64,000 nt of DNA from Marinobacter sp. 2_MG-2023 (GTDB taxonomy: Bacteria; Pseudomonadota; Gammaproteobacteria; Pseudomonadales; Oleiphilaceae). The DNA is taken from positions 558,001 through 622,000 of the forward strand of contig NZ_JAUOPH010000003.1 of NCBI RefSeq assembly GCF_030546935.1, read 5' to 3'. The position numbers and the translations under genes are program-made. Below the pieces are notes generated by a model. The model worked only from the letters and a program-made list of their open reading frames with translations, was not told where the DNA came from and ran no database searches. Positions 1-9,968 of the stretch are shown in pieces (position 1 is the first letter of the stretch; each line of letters starts with the position of its first letter).

Positions 1-1077
1 AGGCGTAGAAACAGCAACATCCCCATTCTGACCACGATGGCGCAAATAATGGTCCATCAATACGATCGCCATCATCGCCTCAGCAATCGGCGTGGCCCGA
101 ATACCCACACAGGGATCGTGACGCCCAGTGGTAATAACCTCCACCGGGTTGCCGCTCACATCAATACTGCGCCCCGGTAAACGCAAGCTCGACGTTGGCT
201 TCAGCGCAATGCTGGCAAGAATCGGCTGCCCGGAAGAAATCCCCCCAAGAACACCGCCAGCGTGGTTCGACAGAAAGCCTTCAGGAGTCAGCTCATCACG
301 GTGTGCCGTGCCTTTCTGGGCCACACAGCCAAAGCCAGCACCAATCTCGACGCCCTTCACCGCATTGATACTCATAAGCGCATGAGCAAGGTCTGCATCC
401 AACCGGTCAAACACCGGTTCGCCCAGCCCCGGCGGCACACCTTCGGCCACCACATTGATTCGTGCACCAATAGAGTCACCTTCCTTACGAAGGGCATCCA
501 TGTAGGCTTCCATCTCCGAAACCTTATCGGCATCCGGGCAGAAAAACGGATTCTGATGCACCTGGTCCCAATCCAGTTTTTCGGCGCGAATAGGACCCAA
601 CTCAGACAAATATCCGCGAATACAAATACCCAGACGCTGCTGCAGAAACTTCCTCGCCACAGCCCCGGCTGCCACCCGCATGGCCGTTTCACGAGCTGAC
701 GAGCGCCCGCCGCCGCGGTAATCGCGCACGCCATATTTGTGCATATAGGTGTAATCGGCGTGGGCCGGCCTGAATTGTTCCGAAATTTTCGAATAATCCT
801 TGGAGCGCTGATCGGTGTTCTCGATAAGCAGCCCGATCGGCGTACCGGTGGTTTTACCTTCAAACACGCCGGAAAGAATGCGGACTTCATCCGCTTCACG
901 GCGCTGCGTTGTGTGCCGTGACGTACCGGGCTTGCGACGATCAAGGTCCGCCTGCATATCAGCTTCCGAGAGTTCCAGCCCGGGCGGGCAGCCGTCAATA
1001 ATGCAGCCCAGCGCAGCCCCATGGCTCTCGCCGAAAGTAGTAACGGTAAACAGTTTTCCGAAAGAATTTCCCGACAT
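1..1077 (-). CDS. aroC: Chorismate synthase, 3' end cut by window edge
   Basis: Catalyses the last common step of aromatic biosynthesis, converting 5-enolpyruvylshikimate-3-phosphate to chorismate with reduced FMN as cofactor. Translation from the ATG at 1077-1075 gives an open frame of 359 codons to the window edge without a stop. The usual length is about 361-365 residues, so only a few C-terminal residues are missing. Family signatures are clear: GESHG near residue 16, [18 protein letters not shown] near residue 48 (FMN/substrate loop) and GAGF near residue 240. It lies directly downstream of prmB (37 nt gap), a common Pseudomonas-type pairing, and is probably cotranscribed with it. No strong Shine-Dalgarno is visible. 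Confidence 0.96.
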   Translation of the reverse strand, partial: MSGNSFGKLFTVTTFGESHGAALGCIIDGCPPGLELSEADMQADLDRRKPGTSRHTTQRREADEVRILSGVFEGKTTGTPIGLLIENTDQRSKDYSKISEQFRPAHADYTYMHKYGVRDYRGGGRSSARETAMRVAAGAVARKFLQQRLGICIRGYLSELGPIRAEKLDWDQVHQNPFFCPDADKVSEMEAYMDALRKEGDSIGARINVVAEGVPPGLGEPVFDRLDADLAHALMSINAVKGVEIGAGFGCVAQKGTAHRDELTPEGFLSNHAGGVLGGISSGQPILASIALKPTSSLRLPGRSIDVSGNPVEVITTGRHDPCVGIRATPIAEAMMAIVLMDHYLRHRGQNGDVAVSTP

Positions 1078-1113
1078 AATTCAATATCTTGTTAGGGTAT
1101 TTTAAAAATAGGT

Positions 1114-2016
1114 TTAAGAATTACTGCACCACTGGCGGAGATCCTGTTCGGCAATAGCGAACACACCATCGCCGCCATTACTGAATTCCAGCCAGGTGAA
1201 CGGAAGATCCGGGTAAGCCTCATCAAGAGCTACCCAGCTATTCCCCACCTCAACCACCAGCAAACCGCCCGGCGTTAAATGCTCTGCAGCTCCGGCAATA
1301 ATCCGGTGGGCAATATCCAGCCCATCGTTGCCAGCCGCAAGACCGAGGGCCGGTTCATGATGGAACTCCTCCGGCATATCCGCCAGATCTTCCGCATCCA
1401 CATAGGGCGGATTACTGACAATAATATCGTACTTCCCGCTTATGCTCGCGAACACATCGGATTGTATTGTGCGCACCCGATCGCTGAGTTCGTGTAATTC
1501 AATGTTTGACGCGGCAACTGCCAGTGCGTCCTGCGAAATATCAGACAGGTCCACATGGGCTTCCTCAAACACCGAAGCTACGCCTATACCGATACAGCCA
1601 CTTCCCGTGCACAAATCAAGAACCCGACCAACCGGCTTATCCCCCAGCCAGGGCTGGAACCCGTTCTCAATCAGCTCACCGATCGGCGAGCGCGGCACCA
1701 GTACTCGCTCATCTACATGGAACGGCATACCCATAAACCAGGCTTCCCCGAGAAGGTAAGCCATAGGAACACGCTCTTCGATGCGGCGGCGAATGCGCTC
1801 CAGCACAAGCTCCCGCTCTCCACGGGTAAGGCGCGCATCCAGGAACAGCGTATTGTTTTCCAACGGAAGATGCAGGCTACGCATTACCAGCTGCACCGCC
1901 TCATCCCAAACGTTGTCAGTGCCATGACCAAAGAAAACCCTGGAGGCAGAAAACTGGGACGAAGCGAAACGAAGATAATCGCGAACGGTATGGAGATCGT
2001 CAATCGGGCTGGTCAC
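1114..2016 (-). CDS. prmB: Ribosomal protein uL3 N5-glutamine methyltransferase
   Basis: Class I SAM-dependent methyltransferase that methylates a glutamine of ribosomal protein L3. The 300-residue product has SAM motif I ([10 protein letters not shown], residues 134-143) and the NPPY tetrapeptide at 202-205, which is diagnostic of glutamine/adenine amino-methyltransferases. Adjacency to aroC and the N-terminal helical region favour PrmB over its paralogue PrmC, which normally neighbours prfA. The start is a GTG at 2016-2014. A 94-nt gap separates it from the upstream patatin gene, so prmB-aroC may have its own promoter. Confidence 0.93.
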   Translation of the reverse strand: MTSPIDDLHTVRDYLRFASSQFSASRVFFGHGTDNVWDEAVQLVMRSLHLPLENNTLFLDARLTRGERELVLERIRRRIEERVPMAYLLGEAWFMGMPFHVDERVLVPRSPIGELIENGFQPWLGDKPVGRVLDLCTGSGCIGIGVASVFEEAHVDLSDISQDALAVAASNIELHELSDRVRTIQSDVFASISGKYDIIVSNPPYVDAEDLADMPEEFHHEPALGLAAGNDGLDIAHRIIAGAAEHLTPGGLLVVEVGNSWVALDEAYPDLPFTWLEFSNGGDGVFAIAEQDLRQWCSNS

Positions 2017-2110
2017 AAATACTGTTTCCTGTAGATTCGGCTTAGCGCGGAATTATACGCTGTTTCATGGCTTTGCTGCAGCCACGTGAGCGCACCGCGA
2101 CTGCACCGGC

Positions 2111-3253
2111 TCAGATCGCCAGTGGCCCGGAACTGCTCCGGCTGTCCTCGAAGCGATCCAGGGCAGCAGACATACGCTCCCTCCCCAGCTGAATCAGCTC
2201 AGGCGCCTTGTGATAGTCGTAGCTGCGCGATGCATTTTTCGGGATATTCACCAGAAGGTCCGGCGGGTAACCGGCAAGCTTGTACTGGACCAACGCACTC
2301 TGCATGGTTTCAATCGTGAGATTCATTACATCAAACTTACCAATGCCGAGCTTGTCCCAATCTATAGTTTCATGTTCTTCCAGCAATTTTTTATCGGCTG
2401 GCTTGTCCTGTTCTTTTTTCTGAATTTCTTTGGAGATTTTTTCTTCTGGCGTGTCATCGGCGCTCGTCTTCTTGGGCCCCAGAGCTCTTATTGCGTCCCA
2501 GTCAAACCACCTTGATGCCTTGTCACGGAGAGCGTCCATCCACTCATCCACTTCTCCCCCACCACTGTCATGGCCGGCAAATGCAGCATCCGGTATTCTC
2601 TGACGGCGATCATCTTCACCACTGAGATTAACCGCCACGATAATATCTGCGTGAGACGAAATGGTCGGGATAATGGGAAGCGGATTCAGCACAGCACCGT
2701 CGATTAGAACCCGCCCATCAAGAACCAGAGGCGTAACAACGCCGGGGATAGCGACCGAAGCGCGAATGGCTCTATCAAGTGGTCCTTCCTGAAACCAGAT
2801 TTCCTTATGAGCAAGCAAATCAGTGGCAACGGACGTGTAATGCAGTGGAAGGTTCTCGATACGGGTATCACCCAACATCTCCCGCACCACAGAAAAAATC
2901 TTCTCGCCCCGGATCGCGCCGACAGCGTTAAAGGTAAGGTCCAGCAGTTTGAGCACATCAAACTGGCCCAAACCGGTTACCCAATCTTTGTAGTCCTGCA
3001 TTTTTCCGGCGGCATACATTCCGCCGACCAAAGCGCCCATGGAGCACCCAGAAATCGCAACTATGTTATAGCCGCGCTCGGCCAGTACTTCTATGGCACC
3101 AATGTGTGCATAGCCCCGGGCCCCACCACTACCCAGAGTAAGAGCAACCGTTGGGCGCTTGCGCTCATGCCCTGTGCCCTCGGATGTGGTGGTAGACTCA
3201 GCGGCCGAGATATCGGAGCTCTCCAAAATTTTGGACACACTATTTTCAGCCAC
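2111..3253 (-). CDS. RssA-like patatin phospholipase/esterase
   Basis: Patatin-family serine hydrolase with a Ser-Asp dyad, probably acting on acyl esters or phospholipids. The 380-residue product has the oxyanion motif GSGGARG (41-47), the nucleophile elbow GCSMG (Ser71) and the catalytic Asp in DGA (185-187). A charged, Lys/Glu-rich stretch around 260-300 interrupts the C-terminal half. No signal peptide is visible, so it is likely cytoplasmic or peripherally membrane-bound. The GTG start at 3253 is supported by GAGG seven bases upstream. It follows the DUF4892 gene with a 4-nt gap and is probably the last gene of a hydrolase-DUF4892-patatin operon. The substrate cannot be told from sequence. 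Confidence 0.88.
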   Translation of the reverse strand: MAENSVSKILESSDISAAESTTTSEGTGHERKRPTVALTLGSGGARGYAHIGAIEVLAERGYNIVAISGCSMGALVGGMYAAGKMQDYKDWVTGLGQFDVLKLLDLTFNAVGAIRGEKIFSVVREMLGDTRIENLPLHYTSVATDLLAHKEIWFQEGPLDRAIRASVAIPGVVTPLVLDGRVLIDGAVLNPLPIIPTISSHADIIVAVNLSGEDDRRQRIPDAAFAGHDSGGGEVDEWMDALRDKASRWFDWDAIRALGPKKTSADDTPEEKISKEIQKKEQDKPADKKLLEEHETIDWDKLGIGKFDVMNLTIETMQSALVQYKLAGYPPDLLVNIPKNASRSYDYHKAPELIQLGRERMSAALDRFEDSRSSSGPLAI

Positions 3254-3257
3254 CTGA

Positions 3258-4172
3258 TTACCTCGTTATAACCATCACTTCGACTCGGTCGCCCTGCCGG
3301 GCCGGATCGGTAACCAGTACTGAGGGCCCAACAATCAGGAGTTCCTGCTGCTGCCGGGAAACCCCAGTTTTAGCCAAGACCTCAGAAAGCGATTCAGTAG
3401 CCTTGCGGGCTCGACCCATCGCATCACTGAATGACTCATCTGCGGCCAGTTCTGAGTAACCCACAAGTACCACTCTGGCGCCTTCGGTCCGCGCCAGATC
3501 ATTTATTCTCCGGCGGTCTGTCGCCTGCCAGTCAAACCGGTATGTAACTCCACCTTGCCAGGGCACTACCACTGGGCCAACAATCCGGTTATTGACAGAG
3601 CCAAGACCGGGAACGGTCGCCCCGGCAGCAACCTTCAGATGTTCAACCCAAACATACTCCCTGAGATTGCCGCGAGTTACTGTGTATACAGACGTCAGCC
3701 ATCGACTGCCATCATCGGCTACCTGGCCTGCCACCAGATAATCCTGAGTAGCGTCGCGTCCGTAGAGAACCGACTGGCTGAAAACCTGGTTTGCCCACAC
3801 ATTGCTTCGTCCGCAGCGAATGCCGGAACAGTCGAACAGGATTTTCGCACCGCGGTCTCGCAGCAATCCAAGATAGTGTTCCCTGGCTTCCCGACGACTT
3901 GAGTCGCGGGCTATCTGATATAACTGCCCTTCCCCGCTAACCGGCAGTCGGGCCATGGATTCTGAGCGAATCTCGTTATTGATCTCGCGAACAGGGCTGA
4001 AAAGAACGAGGTGCCCGGAAGATTCAATCGAAGCCGTCGTTTCCAGGGTTGACTGGGCGAAAGCCTCCGGCAGCGTCTCAGGCAGTGACGCACTGGCAAA
4101 AGCCGAGCCCGTCGAAAGCAGAACGACAGCAAGAAAACGAAATACAACAGACTTTGGCAAAGTATTACTCAT
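3258..4172 (-). CDS. DUF4892 secreted protein with OmpA-like C-terminus
   Basis: 304-residue exported protein of unknown function. The N-terminal 25 residues form a signal peptide ending near AFA-SA. The middle region carries the DUF4892 pattern seen in pseudomonad relatives (LLRDRGAKILFDCSGIRCG followed by WANQVF and LLYG-type blocks), including a Cys-x4-Cys pair that could form a disulphide. The last ~80 residues (VVLVGYSE, then RARKATESLSEVL) resemble an OmpA-like peptidoglycan-associating fold. The frame is open further upstream, but the ATG at 4172 is chosen because the signal peptide begins there and it overlaps the upstream stop by 8 nt, implying translational coupling to the hydrolase gene. 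Confidence 0.8.
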   Translation of the reverse strand: MSNTLPKSVVFRFLAVVLLSTGSAFASASLPETLPEAFAQSTLETTASIESSGHLVLFSPVREINNEIRSESMARLPVSGEGQLYQIARDSSRREAREHYLGLLRDRGAKILFDCSGIRCGRSNVWANQVFSQSVLYGRDATQDYLVAGQVADDGSRWLTSVYTVTRGNLREYVWVEHLKVAAGATVPGLGSVNNRIVGPVVVPWQGGVTYRFDWQATDRRRINDLARTEGARVVLVGYSELAADESFSDAMGRARKATESLSEVLAKTGVSRQQQELLIVGPSVLVTDPARQGDRVEVMVITR

Positions 4173-5079
4173 TCTCAAGAAAGTTTCTGACAGCGTCGGC
4201 AACCGGGCGAGTGTCTCCATCCAGATGGCAATGGTGCCCGCCTGGGACATCCACTGTTCGCAAATACGACACGGCATCTGCCCGGATATCCATTCCTTTC
4301 CGGTTCGCCAACAATCCTTCTTTAGCACGTACGAACAGAACCGGGGCCTGGATGGCTTCCAACGAAGCAACAACCTGCTCCTCGGTCATCATCAGTTGGG
4401 ACGGATGTCGCAACCTGGAATCCGTGCACCAACTGTATCCTCCGCCCTCAGGCTTCAGATTGCGTGGCATGAGGCTTAGTGCGGCCTCGTGGCTAAGCGG
4501 ACTAAGCCCGCCCTCGCGGACTTTTGCCGCAGTAACCACGTCGGGATAGACTGCAGCGCGACCAGAACCGGCGATGCGTTTTTTAATGGACTTGCGAAGC
4601 TGAGGAACCGTCTCACTGACAGGGCGACTAAGCGCACCCAGGCTGTCGATCATCACCAACTTTCGTACTTTCTCAGGGAAAGCAGCCGCGTAGAGTGCGC
4701 CTACAATACCGCCCAGGGAGTGACCTACAATATCCACCTTCCCCTCGTGAAAATACTCTTCAATAAGTTCGGCTATATCTGCAACATAATCCATCAGCAG
4801 ATAGCCCTGCCCCGGCGGGCGGTGCCCGGAGTGACCGTGGCCGGCCATATCCACAGCGTGCAACGACGAATGTTTCGCGAGTTCCGGCGCAATTCTTGTG
4901 AACGTCAGACTGTTGTCCAGCCAGCCGTGCAGCATAATAATCGGTGGGCTGGTTGTTTGTGACGTATTTCCCGCAGACCAGCTCAGGCCTGCCAGAGTGA
5001 TATGTCGCAGCCGCCATTCGGATTCGTGCACAGCAACCTCGTCTTCGTGAAGGCCTGGCAGTGTTGCGATATCACTCAT
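4165..5079 (-). CDS. Alpha/beta-fold hydrolase
   Basis: 304-residue cytoplasmic alpha/beta hydrolase of the MhpC/epoxide-hydrolase-like superfamily. The oxyanion motif HGWLDN is at 51-56, the nucleophile elbow GHSLGG has Ser121, and a C-terminal catalytic His lies in GGHHCHLDG near 280. The substrate is unknown. It is the first gene of a probable operon with the DUF4892 protein and the patatin, both downstream. The start ATG has GAGG seven bases upstream. Confidence 0.85.
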   Translation of the reverse strand: MSDIATLPGLHEDEVAVHESEWRLRHITLAGLSWSAGNTSQTTSPPIIMLHGWLDNSLTFTRIAPELAKHSSLHAVDMAGHGHSGHRPPGQGYLLMDYVADIAELIEEYFHEGKVDIVGHSLGGIVGALYAAAFPEKVRKLVMIDSLGALSRPVSETVPQLRKSIKKRIAGSGRAAVYPDVVTAAKVREGGLSPLSHEAALSLMPRNLKPEGGGYSWCTDSRLRHPSQLMMTEEQVVASLEAIQAPVLFVRAKEGLLANRKGMDIRADAVSYLRTVDVPGGHHCHLDGDTRPVADAVRNFLENE

Positions 5080-5093
5080 CTCTTAGCCTCACC

Positions 5094-5444
5094 TCACATG
5101 GTGTGCGTTGGTCGGTCAGAGCTTAACGACCCGGCGAGATAAGATTCAATCTTGTTTCTGGCGCTAGGGTCATCACCATTAAACTGCACACCTATGCCTG
5201 CAGCTCGATTACCCTGAGCTCCCTTGGGCGTGATCCAGATAACCTTGCCAGCAACCGGTATTTTCTCTGGCTCATCCATGAGGTTCAGCAGCAGAAAAAC
5301 TTCGTCGCCAAGCCTGTACTGTTTCTGGGTTGGTATAAACAGCCCACCCTCGCGGATGTAAGGCATATAAGCGGCATATAAAACCGCCTTGTCTTTAATC
5401 GTCAGGGTGAGAATGCCGCTGCGCGCACCAAATCCGGGCCCCAT
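5094..5444 (-). CDS. pilZ: Type IV pilus assembly protein PilZ
   Basis: 116-residue single-domain PilZ protein, very close to Pseudomonas PilZ (ARSGILTLTIKDK, then VAGKVIWITP and QGNRAAGIGVQF). In Pseudomonas aeruginosa PilZ is needed for type IV pilus biogenesis and does not itself bind cyclic di-GMP. Likewise, this copy lacks the RxxxR and D/NxSxxG binding motifs. The frame allows a GTG at 5453, but the ATG at 5444 has AGG eight bases upstream and is preferred. It lies downstream of holB, the classical pseudomonad order. The ~110 nt between them are AT-rich and hold no gene. Confidence 0.92.
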   Translation of the reverse strand: MGPGFGARSGILTLTIKDKAVLYAAYMPYIREGGLFIPTQKQYRLGDEVFLLLNLMDEPEKIPVAGKVIWITPKGAQGNRAAGIGVQFNGDDPSARNKIESYLAGSLSSDRPTHTM

Positions 5445-5562
5445 ATCTGACACCTTTTAAAAATTGTTTAGTGTGAATAGAAATAGTCAGTTCTAAATAA
5501 TCGGATACTTAAAAATCCCTGATAATCCGGAATCATAGCAGTTGTTCGAAGCAAAAGCGCAC

Positions 5563-6597
5563 TCAGGAGGCACGTCGCCTGGACGGCATCAAGCCACGCC
5601 AGGCGATTAACAACCGGCTGGCTTCAAGTTCCGGATTGACGTTGTATACGCCAGCAGCCCGGGCTTCCCGAACCAGGTCCAGCAATTCATGTGCGCGCCA
5701 CGCTGGATTAATGCCAGCTAAAAAGCCGATCATTTCCTCTGCTTCGTGATCGTTTGCTTTACCTCCGGCGCACAGCCGCGCCAGGTCAGCAGCCCAGCCT
5801 TCAAACAACCAGAGCATATCTTCAAGCCCCAACGCCTTGAAAGCCTTGGCAGCTTCAGACACAGTGATCTGGCCCTTCATGAACTGCCGAAACTTATCGA
5901 ACGCCTCATCCCGTAAACCAGGGAACTCGCCGGTAGCGTATTGAAACGCTAACCGAGGAGCATTACCCGCCAGCATCAACGACTTTGCCATTAACTCTGC
6001 AGTGGGCTGTTTGTCATCCTCAAGCTCTGCCACCTTGCTGGCAAGCCATTGACCGGCCTGATCGCCGGAAGGCAGAGGTATCGACAATACCTGGCACCTT
6101 GATCGAATGGTCGGAAGCACGGGCCGCCCACTTTCCTGCAGAAGCAGCAGAACGAAATCCGCGACCGGCTCTTCGAGTGTTTTTAACAGAGCATTTGCGG
6201 AGTTGATATTGAGCTGGTCGGCCCGGTCGATAATGGCGACCTTACGAGCCGAAACCTGAGGTGAGGAAACCGCAAACGCCGAAAGCGATCTTATCTGATC
6301 AATTTTTATCATTCGGGATTTCTCGGGCGAGTACACCCGCACATCCGGGTGGCTCGAAGCGGCAAGCAATTGACACTGACGACACTCCCCACAGGCCACC
6401 GATTTGCCACTGACCGTGTTTACTGCGGGGCTAGCACACAGTAGAAGACCAACAACTGCATCAGCCCAGGCCCTCTTGCCCACACCACACTCTCCAGTCA
6501 GTAATAGCGCATGGGGAAGCCTGTCCTCGGCAAAACGCTTCTGGACGTCCTGCCAGGCATTCTGAAGCCAAGGCATTTCTAGGGCTATATCAGTCAC
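5563..6597 (-). CDS. holB: DNA polymerase III delta' subunit
   Basis: Clamp-loader subunit. The 344-residue product has a P-loop-like GECGVGK (35-41), a zinc-binding cysteine cluster (Cys69, Cys72, Cys75) and the SRC sensor motif in RSRCQVL, characteristic of delta'/gamma clamp loaders. The start is GTG at 6597 with AGGA seven bases upstream. It overlaps the stop codon of tgpA by four bases (GTGA), so it is translationally coupled to the transglutaminase gene. In pseudomonads holB normally follows tmk; here tmk, mltG and pabC are not next to it. Confidence 0.93.
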   Translation of the reverse strand: MTDIALEMPWLQNAWQDVQKRFAEDRLPHALLLTGECGVGKRAWADAVVGLLLCASPAVNTVSGKSVACGECRQCQLLAASSHPDVRVYSPEKSRMIKIDQIRSLSAFAVSSPQVSARKVAIIDRADQLNINSANALLKTLEEPVADFVLLLLQESGRPVLPTIRSRCQVLSIPLPSGDQAGQWLASKVAELEDDKQPTAELMAKSLMLAGNAPRLAFQYATGEFPGLRDEAFDKFRQFMKGQITVSEAAKAFKALGLEDMLWLFEGWAADLARLCAGGKANDHEAEEMIGFLAGINPAWRAHELLDLVREARAAGVYNVNPELEASRLLIAWRGLMPSRRRAS

Positions 6598-8693
6598 AGT
6601 GTTTTCCTGAGTGAAGCTTGAGCCGGAGCATTCCGGGTGGTCTTTTTATCTGTTCTGCGAAGCTGGCGCTTCATGGTAGCTAGCAGTCTCCGTAATCGCT
6701 GCAGATCATCTGTCGCGCCCCTGGCAGACTGGTCACTATAGTAATGGCTGTTGACCATTCGGGCAAAAAGCCTGGCAGAATCGGCTAATGCAGGTTCCGC
6801 AACGGCCAGACGGGAAGCCAGTACTGCAGGAGTTTCGCCATTTCTGACAGGTACCCCCACCCGCCCGCACAACTGGTGCCAAGCCTCCAACACACGCTGG
6901 TATCCATCCCGTTGACCACCATGGCGCAGCTGCAGAGCAGATATGAGACCCGCAACCAGAAGGCCGGCGCCCACAATACCCGCTGTAAGATACCCCAGTT
7001 CGCGCATCCCGAACCCGCCGGGCAGTCGAGACATCAGATCCATCTGACTCTGGCCCTGATAACCAACCACCCACCGCTGCCATTGATAGTTAATCCGATC
7101 AAGCTGGAGACTTGCCCACTGGATAACCGCAACATCGCCGTAACGTTGGGCAGAGGTCCAATCGTTCTCCAGGAACGAGCCCTCCTCAGCCACTGCTTCC
7201 CGCAAACCGGACTCAATCCGGTTGGGCGCTATGGCCGCCGTTGGATCAATACGCACCCAACCCTGACCTTCAACCCAGGCCTCAACCCAGGCGTGGGCAT
7301 CATATTGGCGAACGATAAGGTATTCGTTACCTACACCACTCTCACCACCCTGGTAACCGACGACGACCCGCGCGGGGATCCCCGCCGAACGTAAAACAAA
7401 GGCCGTTGCACCGGCATAGTGAGCGCAGAATCCGCGTTTCTCATCGAAAAGCAGACTGTCAATGCCATCTTCCGGCATTTGAGGTGGGCGTAGAGTGTAG
7501 TAATAAGGCTGCTCTCTGAAACGAGTCAGCAAAGTGCGAATCACGCCAATATCATTGCTTGACTGCCTCAGCTCATTAGCCAGGGCTCGTGCCCGAGGGT
7601 TGCCTGTCGAAGGAAGCTGAAGAAATCTACGGGCCTCGCCCGGTGTCAGGGATTCCTCTGAAGGTCTTTCGGCGTTTTCACGGGCCAACCTGTAGCGAAC
7701 CGGGCTGTCTGCCGGCCTGCGGAAGCGGAAAAGATCATCGGATTCTTTTATTACGTTATCCGAAACGGCTACCGACCCTTGAAGAGCAAAAGCCCAGCGC
7801 TGATCCGTGGGTTCCATCAATACATCGTATTCCAGGGGAGCAAGCTGGCCAACGCCGCCATCAACGCTCACCCGCCCTGGCCGGCGACGAGGCTCGTACC
7901 TGCTTTGGCGCCAGGTTCCATCGTCAAGATTGTCCAGAATCAGCCCGCGCCAGTACCTGTCCCGATACTCAGGCATTGAGCCACCAAAAGTTACCCGAAA
8001 GGCCCGTTCACTGCTTTGCGCAAGATTGGATATGTCCCCTGGACGCATGGTGTCACTGATCCCGGTGCGTGCCTGTCCAGACACCAAGGGCACGCTCCAC
8101 AACGGGGCCATCCGGGGGAAAAACACGAACAGCAGCACAACCACCGGCAGTACCTTCAACAGCATAACGCCCAGCCTGCTCCAACCCGCCTTCAAACCTC
8201 CGGGGAGTTCCGGTGCATTGAGCACCTGGAGACCAACCAGTAACAGTGCAATCGAACCTATATTAATCAGCGCCCAGTGAATTTCCTGATGAAACAGAAA
8301 GTTCACTGCAGCCAGGTACACCAGAATATAGAAGAGCACATAAAAGTCGCGTGGCGTTCGGGTTTCCAGCCACTTCAAGCCAACCGCCAGCACAAAGAAT
8401 GAGGCAGCAGTATCAACGGTAAAACTTCCCTGCACGCGAACCAGATAAACCGCCACCAATAAAAGCATGATACTCGTGCGCAACCAGCGCCCCGGTAGAC
8501 GCACACGCCCCTGCTGCGCAAGCCAGCGCCAACCTGCCAAGGCAATACACGCCGCGATCAGCCACGGGGGTAAACGATCAAGCTGAGGCAGCAGGAGCAA
8601 GGAAAAACTCAGGATCAACCAAAGCAAGGCCCGCGAAGGCAAACCATCACCTTGTTGTTCTGCCTCAGCGGTCCGACGGTTCCAAAAACTCAT
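6594..8693 (-). CDS. tgpA: TgpA-type membrane transglutaminase (DUF3488)
   Basis: 699-residue inner-membrane protein. The first ~190 residues contain several hydrophobic helices (DUF3488). A periplasmic transglutaminase core follows, with the catalytic Cys in RGFCAHYAG (about residue 417) and the His in DAHAWVEAW, then a further membrane helix (near 565-590) and a cytoplasmic tail. In P. aeruginosa TgpA is an essential protein with transglutaminase activity; its physiological substrate is not settled. Its stop overlaps holB and its start overlaps the DUF58 stop (ATGA at 8690-8693), so DUF58-tgpA-holB reads as one coupled unit. Confidence 0.9.
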   Translation of the reverse strand: MSFWNRRTAEAEQQGDGLPSRALLWLILSFSLLLLPQLDRLPPWLIAACIALAGWRWLAQQGRVRLPGRWLRTSIMLLLVAVYLVRVQGSFTVDTAASFFVLAVGLKWLETRTPRDFYVLFYILVYLAAVNFLFHQEIHWALINIGSIALLLVGLQVLNAPELPGGLKAGWSRLGVMLLKVLPVVVLLFVFFPRMAPLWSVPLVSGQARTGISDTMRPGDISNLAQSSERAFRVTFGGSMPEYRDRYWRGLILDNLDDGTWRQSRYEPRRRPGRVSVDGGVGQLAPLEYDVLMEPTDQRWAFALQGSVAVSDNVIKESDDLFRFRRPADSPVRYRLARENAERPSEESLTPGEARRFLQLPSTGNPRARALANELRQSSNDIGVIRTLLTRFREQPYYYTLRPPQMPEDGIDSLLFDEKRGFCAHYAGATAFVLRSAGIPARVVVGYQGGESGVGNEYLIVRQYDAHAWVEAWVEGQGWVRIDPTAAIAPNRIESGLREAVAEEGSFLENDWTSAQRYGDVAVIQWASLQLDRINYQWQRWVVGYQGQSQMDLMSRLPGGFGMRELGYLTAGIVGAGLLVAGLISALQLRHGGQRDGYQRVLEAWHQLCGRVGVPVRNGETPAVLASRLAVAEPALADSARLFARMVNSHYYSDQSARGATDDLQRLRRLLATMKRQLRRTDKKTTRNAPAQASLRKTL

Positions 8694-9727
8694 GACCGAA
8701 CTCCTGAGGTTGCGCCTGAACGCCCTGCCGGATCGCTGGCACTACGCGTTCCATGCGGCTCTGCAAACGCATCCCTTGGTTTCTCTTCGCCCCAGATCGC
8801 CAGGGCCCGCAGGCAACGAGTAACATGGGCCGGGCCGGTGTCCGGTTCTATCACCTGGCCCGGCAAGTTAAGGCCGAATCTGGCACCGTTTTTACCGCGT
8901 TCAAGAACAAGCCAGGAGAGATAGCTGAGGCGTAATTCATGGTCTGCGCCCGGAAATGCATTGAAATCCAGCCAATGGGGGCTCCCCTTATCCGCTTCCC
9001 AATCTGCAACCACCATCTGCCCACTGCGCACAAACCTCTTCCACATTACGCGCTGGCTCATGTCGCCCTCACGCCAGGGTCTTATTTCTGCGTGGTCGTT
9101 GCCTTCCGGCGAGCGGGAACTTGCAGCTTCATCGCCATCGTCTACCGCACTGATCACCTCGGGGGCCGCAAGCGGGCGTGGAAAAACCACAGCAGCGGAA
9201 TGCGGTCGCATCCACGACCAGGCTTTCAATAAACCAAAAGGAAAGCGGGTTTCAATCCTTATCTGATCTGGCCGCAGATACCCTCGGAACGCAGAAGGCA
9301 CTGGAAAAGCTACATCGACCGATTGGTGAGACGGCACATGGCCCACACGCACAGATACATCATCGCCGGAAAGAGAAATTGCCACAGCATCGTCTTTTCC
9401 AGCGGCTGCTCGCAAACGAAAAAGGATTTCATCACCAGCAAACCCCTCGCCTGCCTGAACAAGCGTCAATTCAAGTCCGGAAAGATTTCGGTGGGTCTGG
9501 TGCATGGCGCCCACAAACACCGCGCCCAGAAGAAAAGTTACCAGGTAGATCAAGCTGTTCTGATAGTTAATGCCGGTAATCAGCATGATCAGCAACAACA
9601 TACCGAACACCACACCAGCTGCCGTTGGCAAAATGAAAAGGTTTCTTTGGGTAAGTAGCTGGACATCAGAACGTGGAATTCGGCGATTAACCCAACGCTG
9701 CCAGCGGCTATGAATAAATTTGCGCAT
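8690..9727 (-). CDS. DUF58 domain membrane protein
   Basis: 345-residue protein with two adjacent hydrophobic helices near residues 30-75. A DUF58 region with the RPWREGDMSQRVMWKRF block (a positively charged, VWA-like fold signature) is centred near residue 220. DUF58 proteins usually sit between a MoxR AAA+ ATPase and TgpA (PA2875-PA2873-type order). Here the MoxR partner is absent upstream, where a 240-nt non-coding gap occurs instead; the only MoxR in the window is at 42470-43312. Its function is probably envelope-related assembly, by inference from family context. Confidence 0.85.
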   Translation of the reverse strand: MRKFIHSRWQRWVNRRIPRSDVQLLTQRNLFILPTAAGVVFGMLLLIMLITGINYQNSLIYLVTFLLGAVFVGAMHQTHRNLSGLELTLVQAGEGFAGDEILFRLRAAAGKDDAVAISLSGDDVSVRVGHVPSHQSVDVAFPVPSAFRGYLRPDQIRIETRFPFGLLKAWSWMRPHSAAVVFPRPLAAPEVISAVDDGDEAASSRSPEGNDHAEIRPWREGDMSQRVMWKRFVRSGQMVVADWEADKGSPHWLDFNAFPGADHELRLSYLSWLVLERGKNGARFGLNLPGQVIEPDTGPAHVTRCLRALAIWGEEKPRDAFAEPHGTRSASDPAGRSGATSGVRS

Positions 9728-9968
9728 TGTGCCCCTGAGGCCGGTTTATTTCTGAAAAGTTCAAATCAGCAAACGCGAACGGGTATCTTACCCGTCTTAG
9801 TGCTGAATTTTATAACAGTACGACGAATCAAGGATCCTGATCACAAACCGGCCTGCCTGAGCTTGAAATACTGTCTGACAACCCGAATACTCGGAATGAG
9901 AAGCGTACTGATTGCTGTAACCTCAGACACGCCTCCTACCTGAGCTTATTGCAGCAAGAGGCCGGATT

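Noticed and set aside
372..1022. Long open frame on the minus strand overlapping the aroC region
   Set aside because: It is a +1-type shadow; the neighbouring frame from 1077 gives the full chorismate synthase sequence without a stop.
9779..9795. ACGGGTA-TCT-TACCCGT hairpin as a terminator
   Set aside because: No T-run on either strand and no gene ends nearby; at most an operator.
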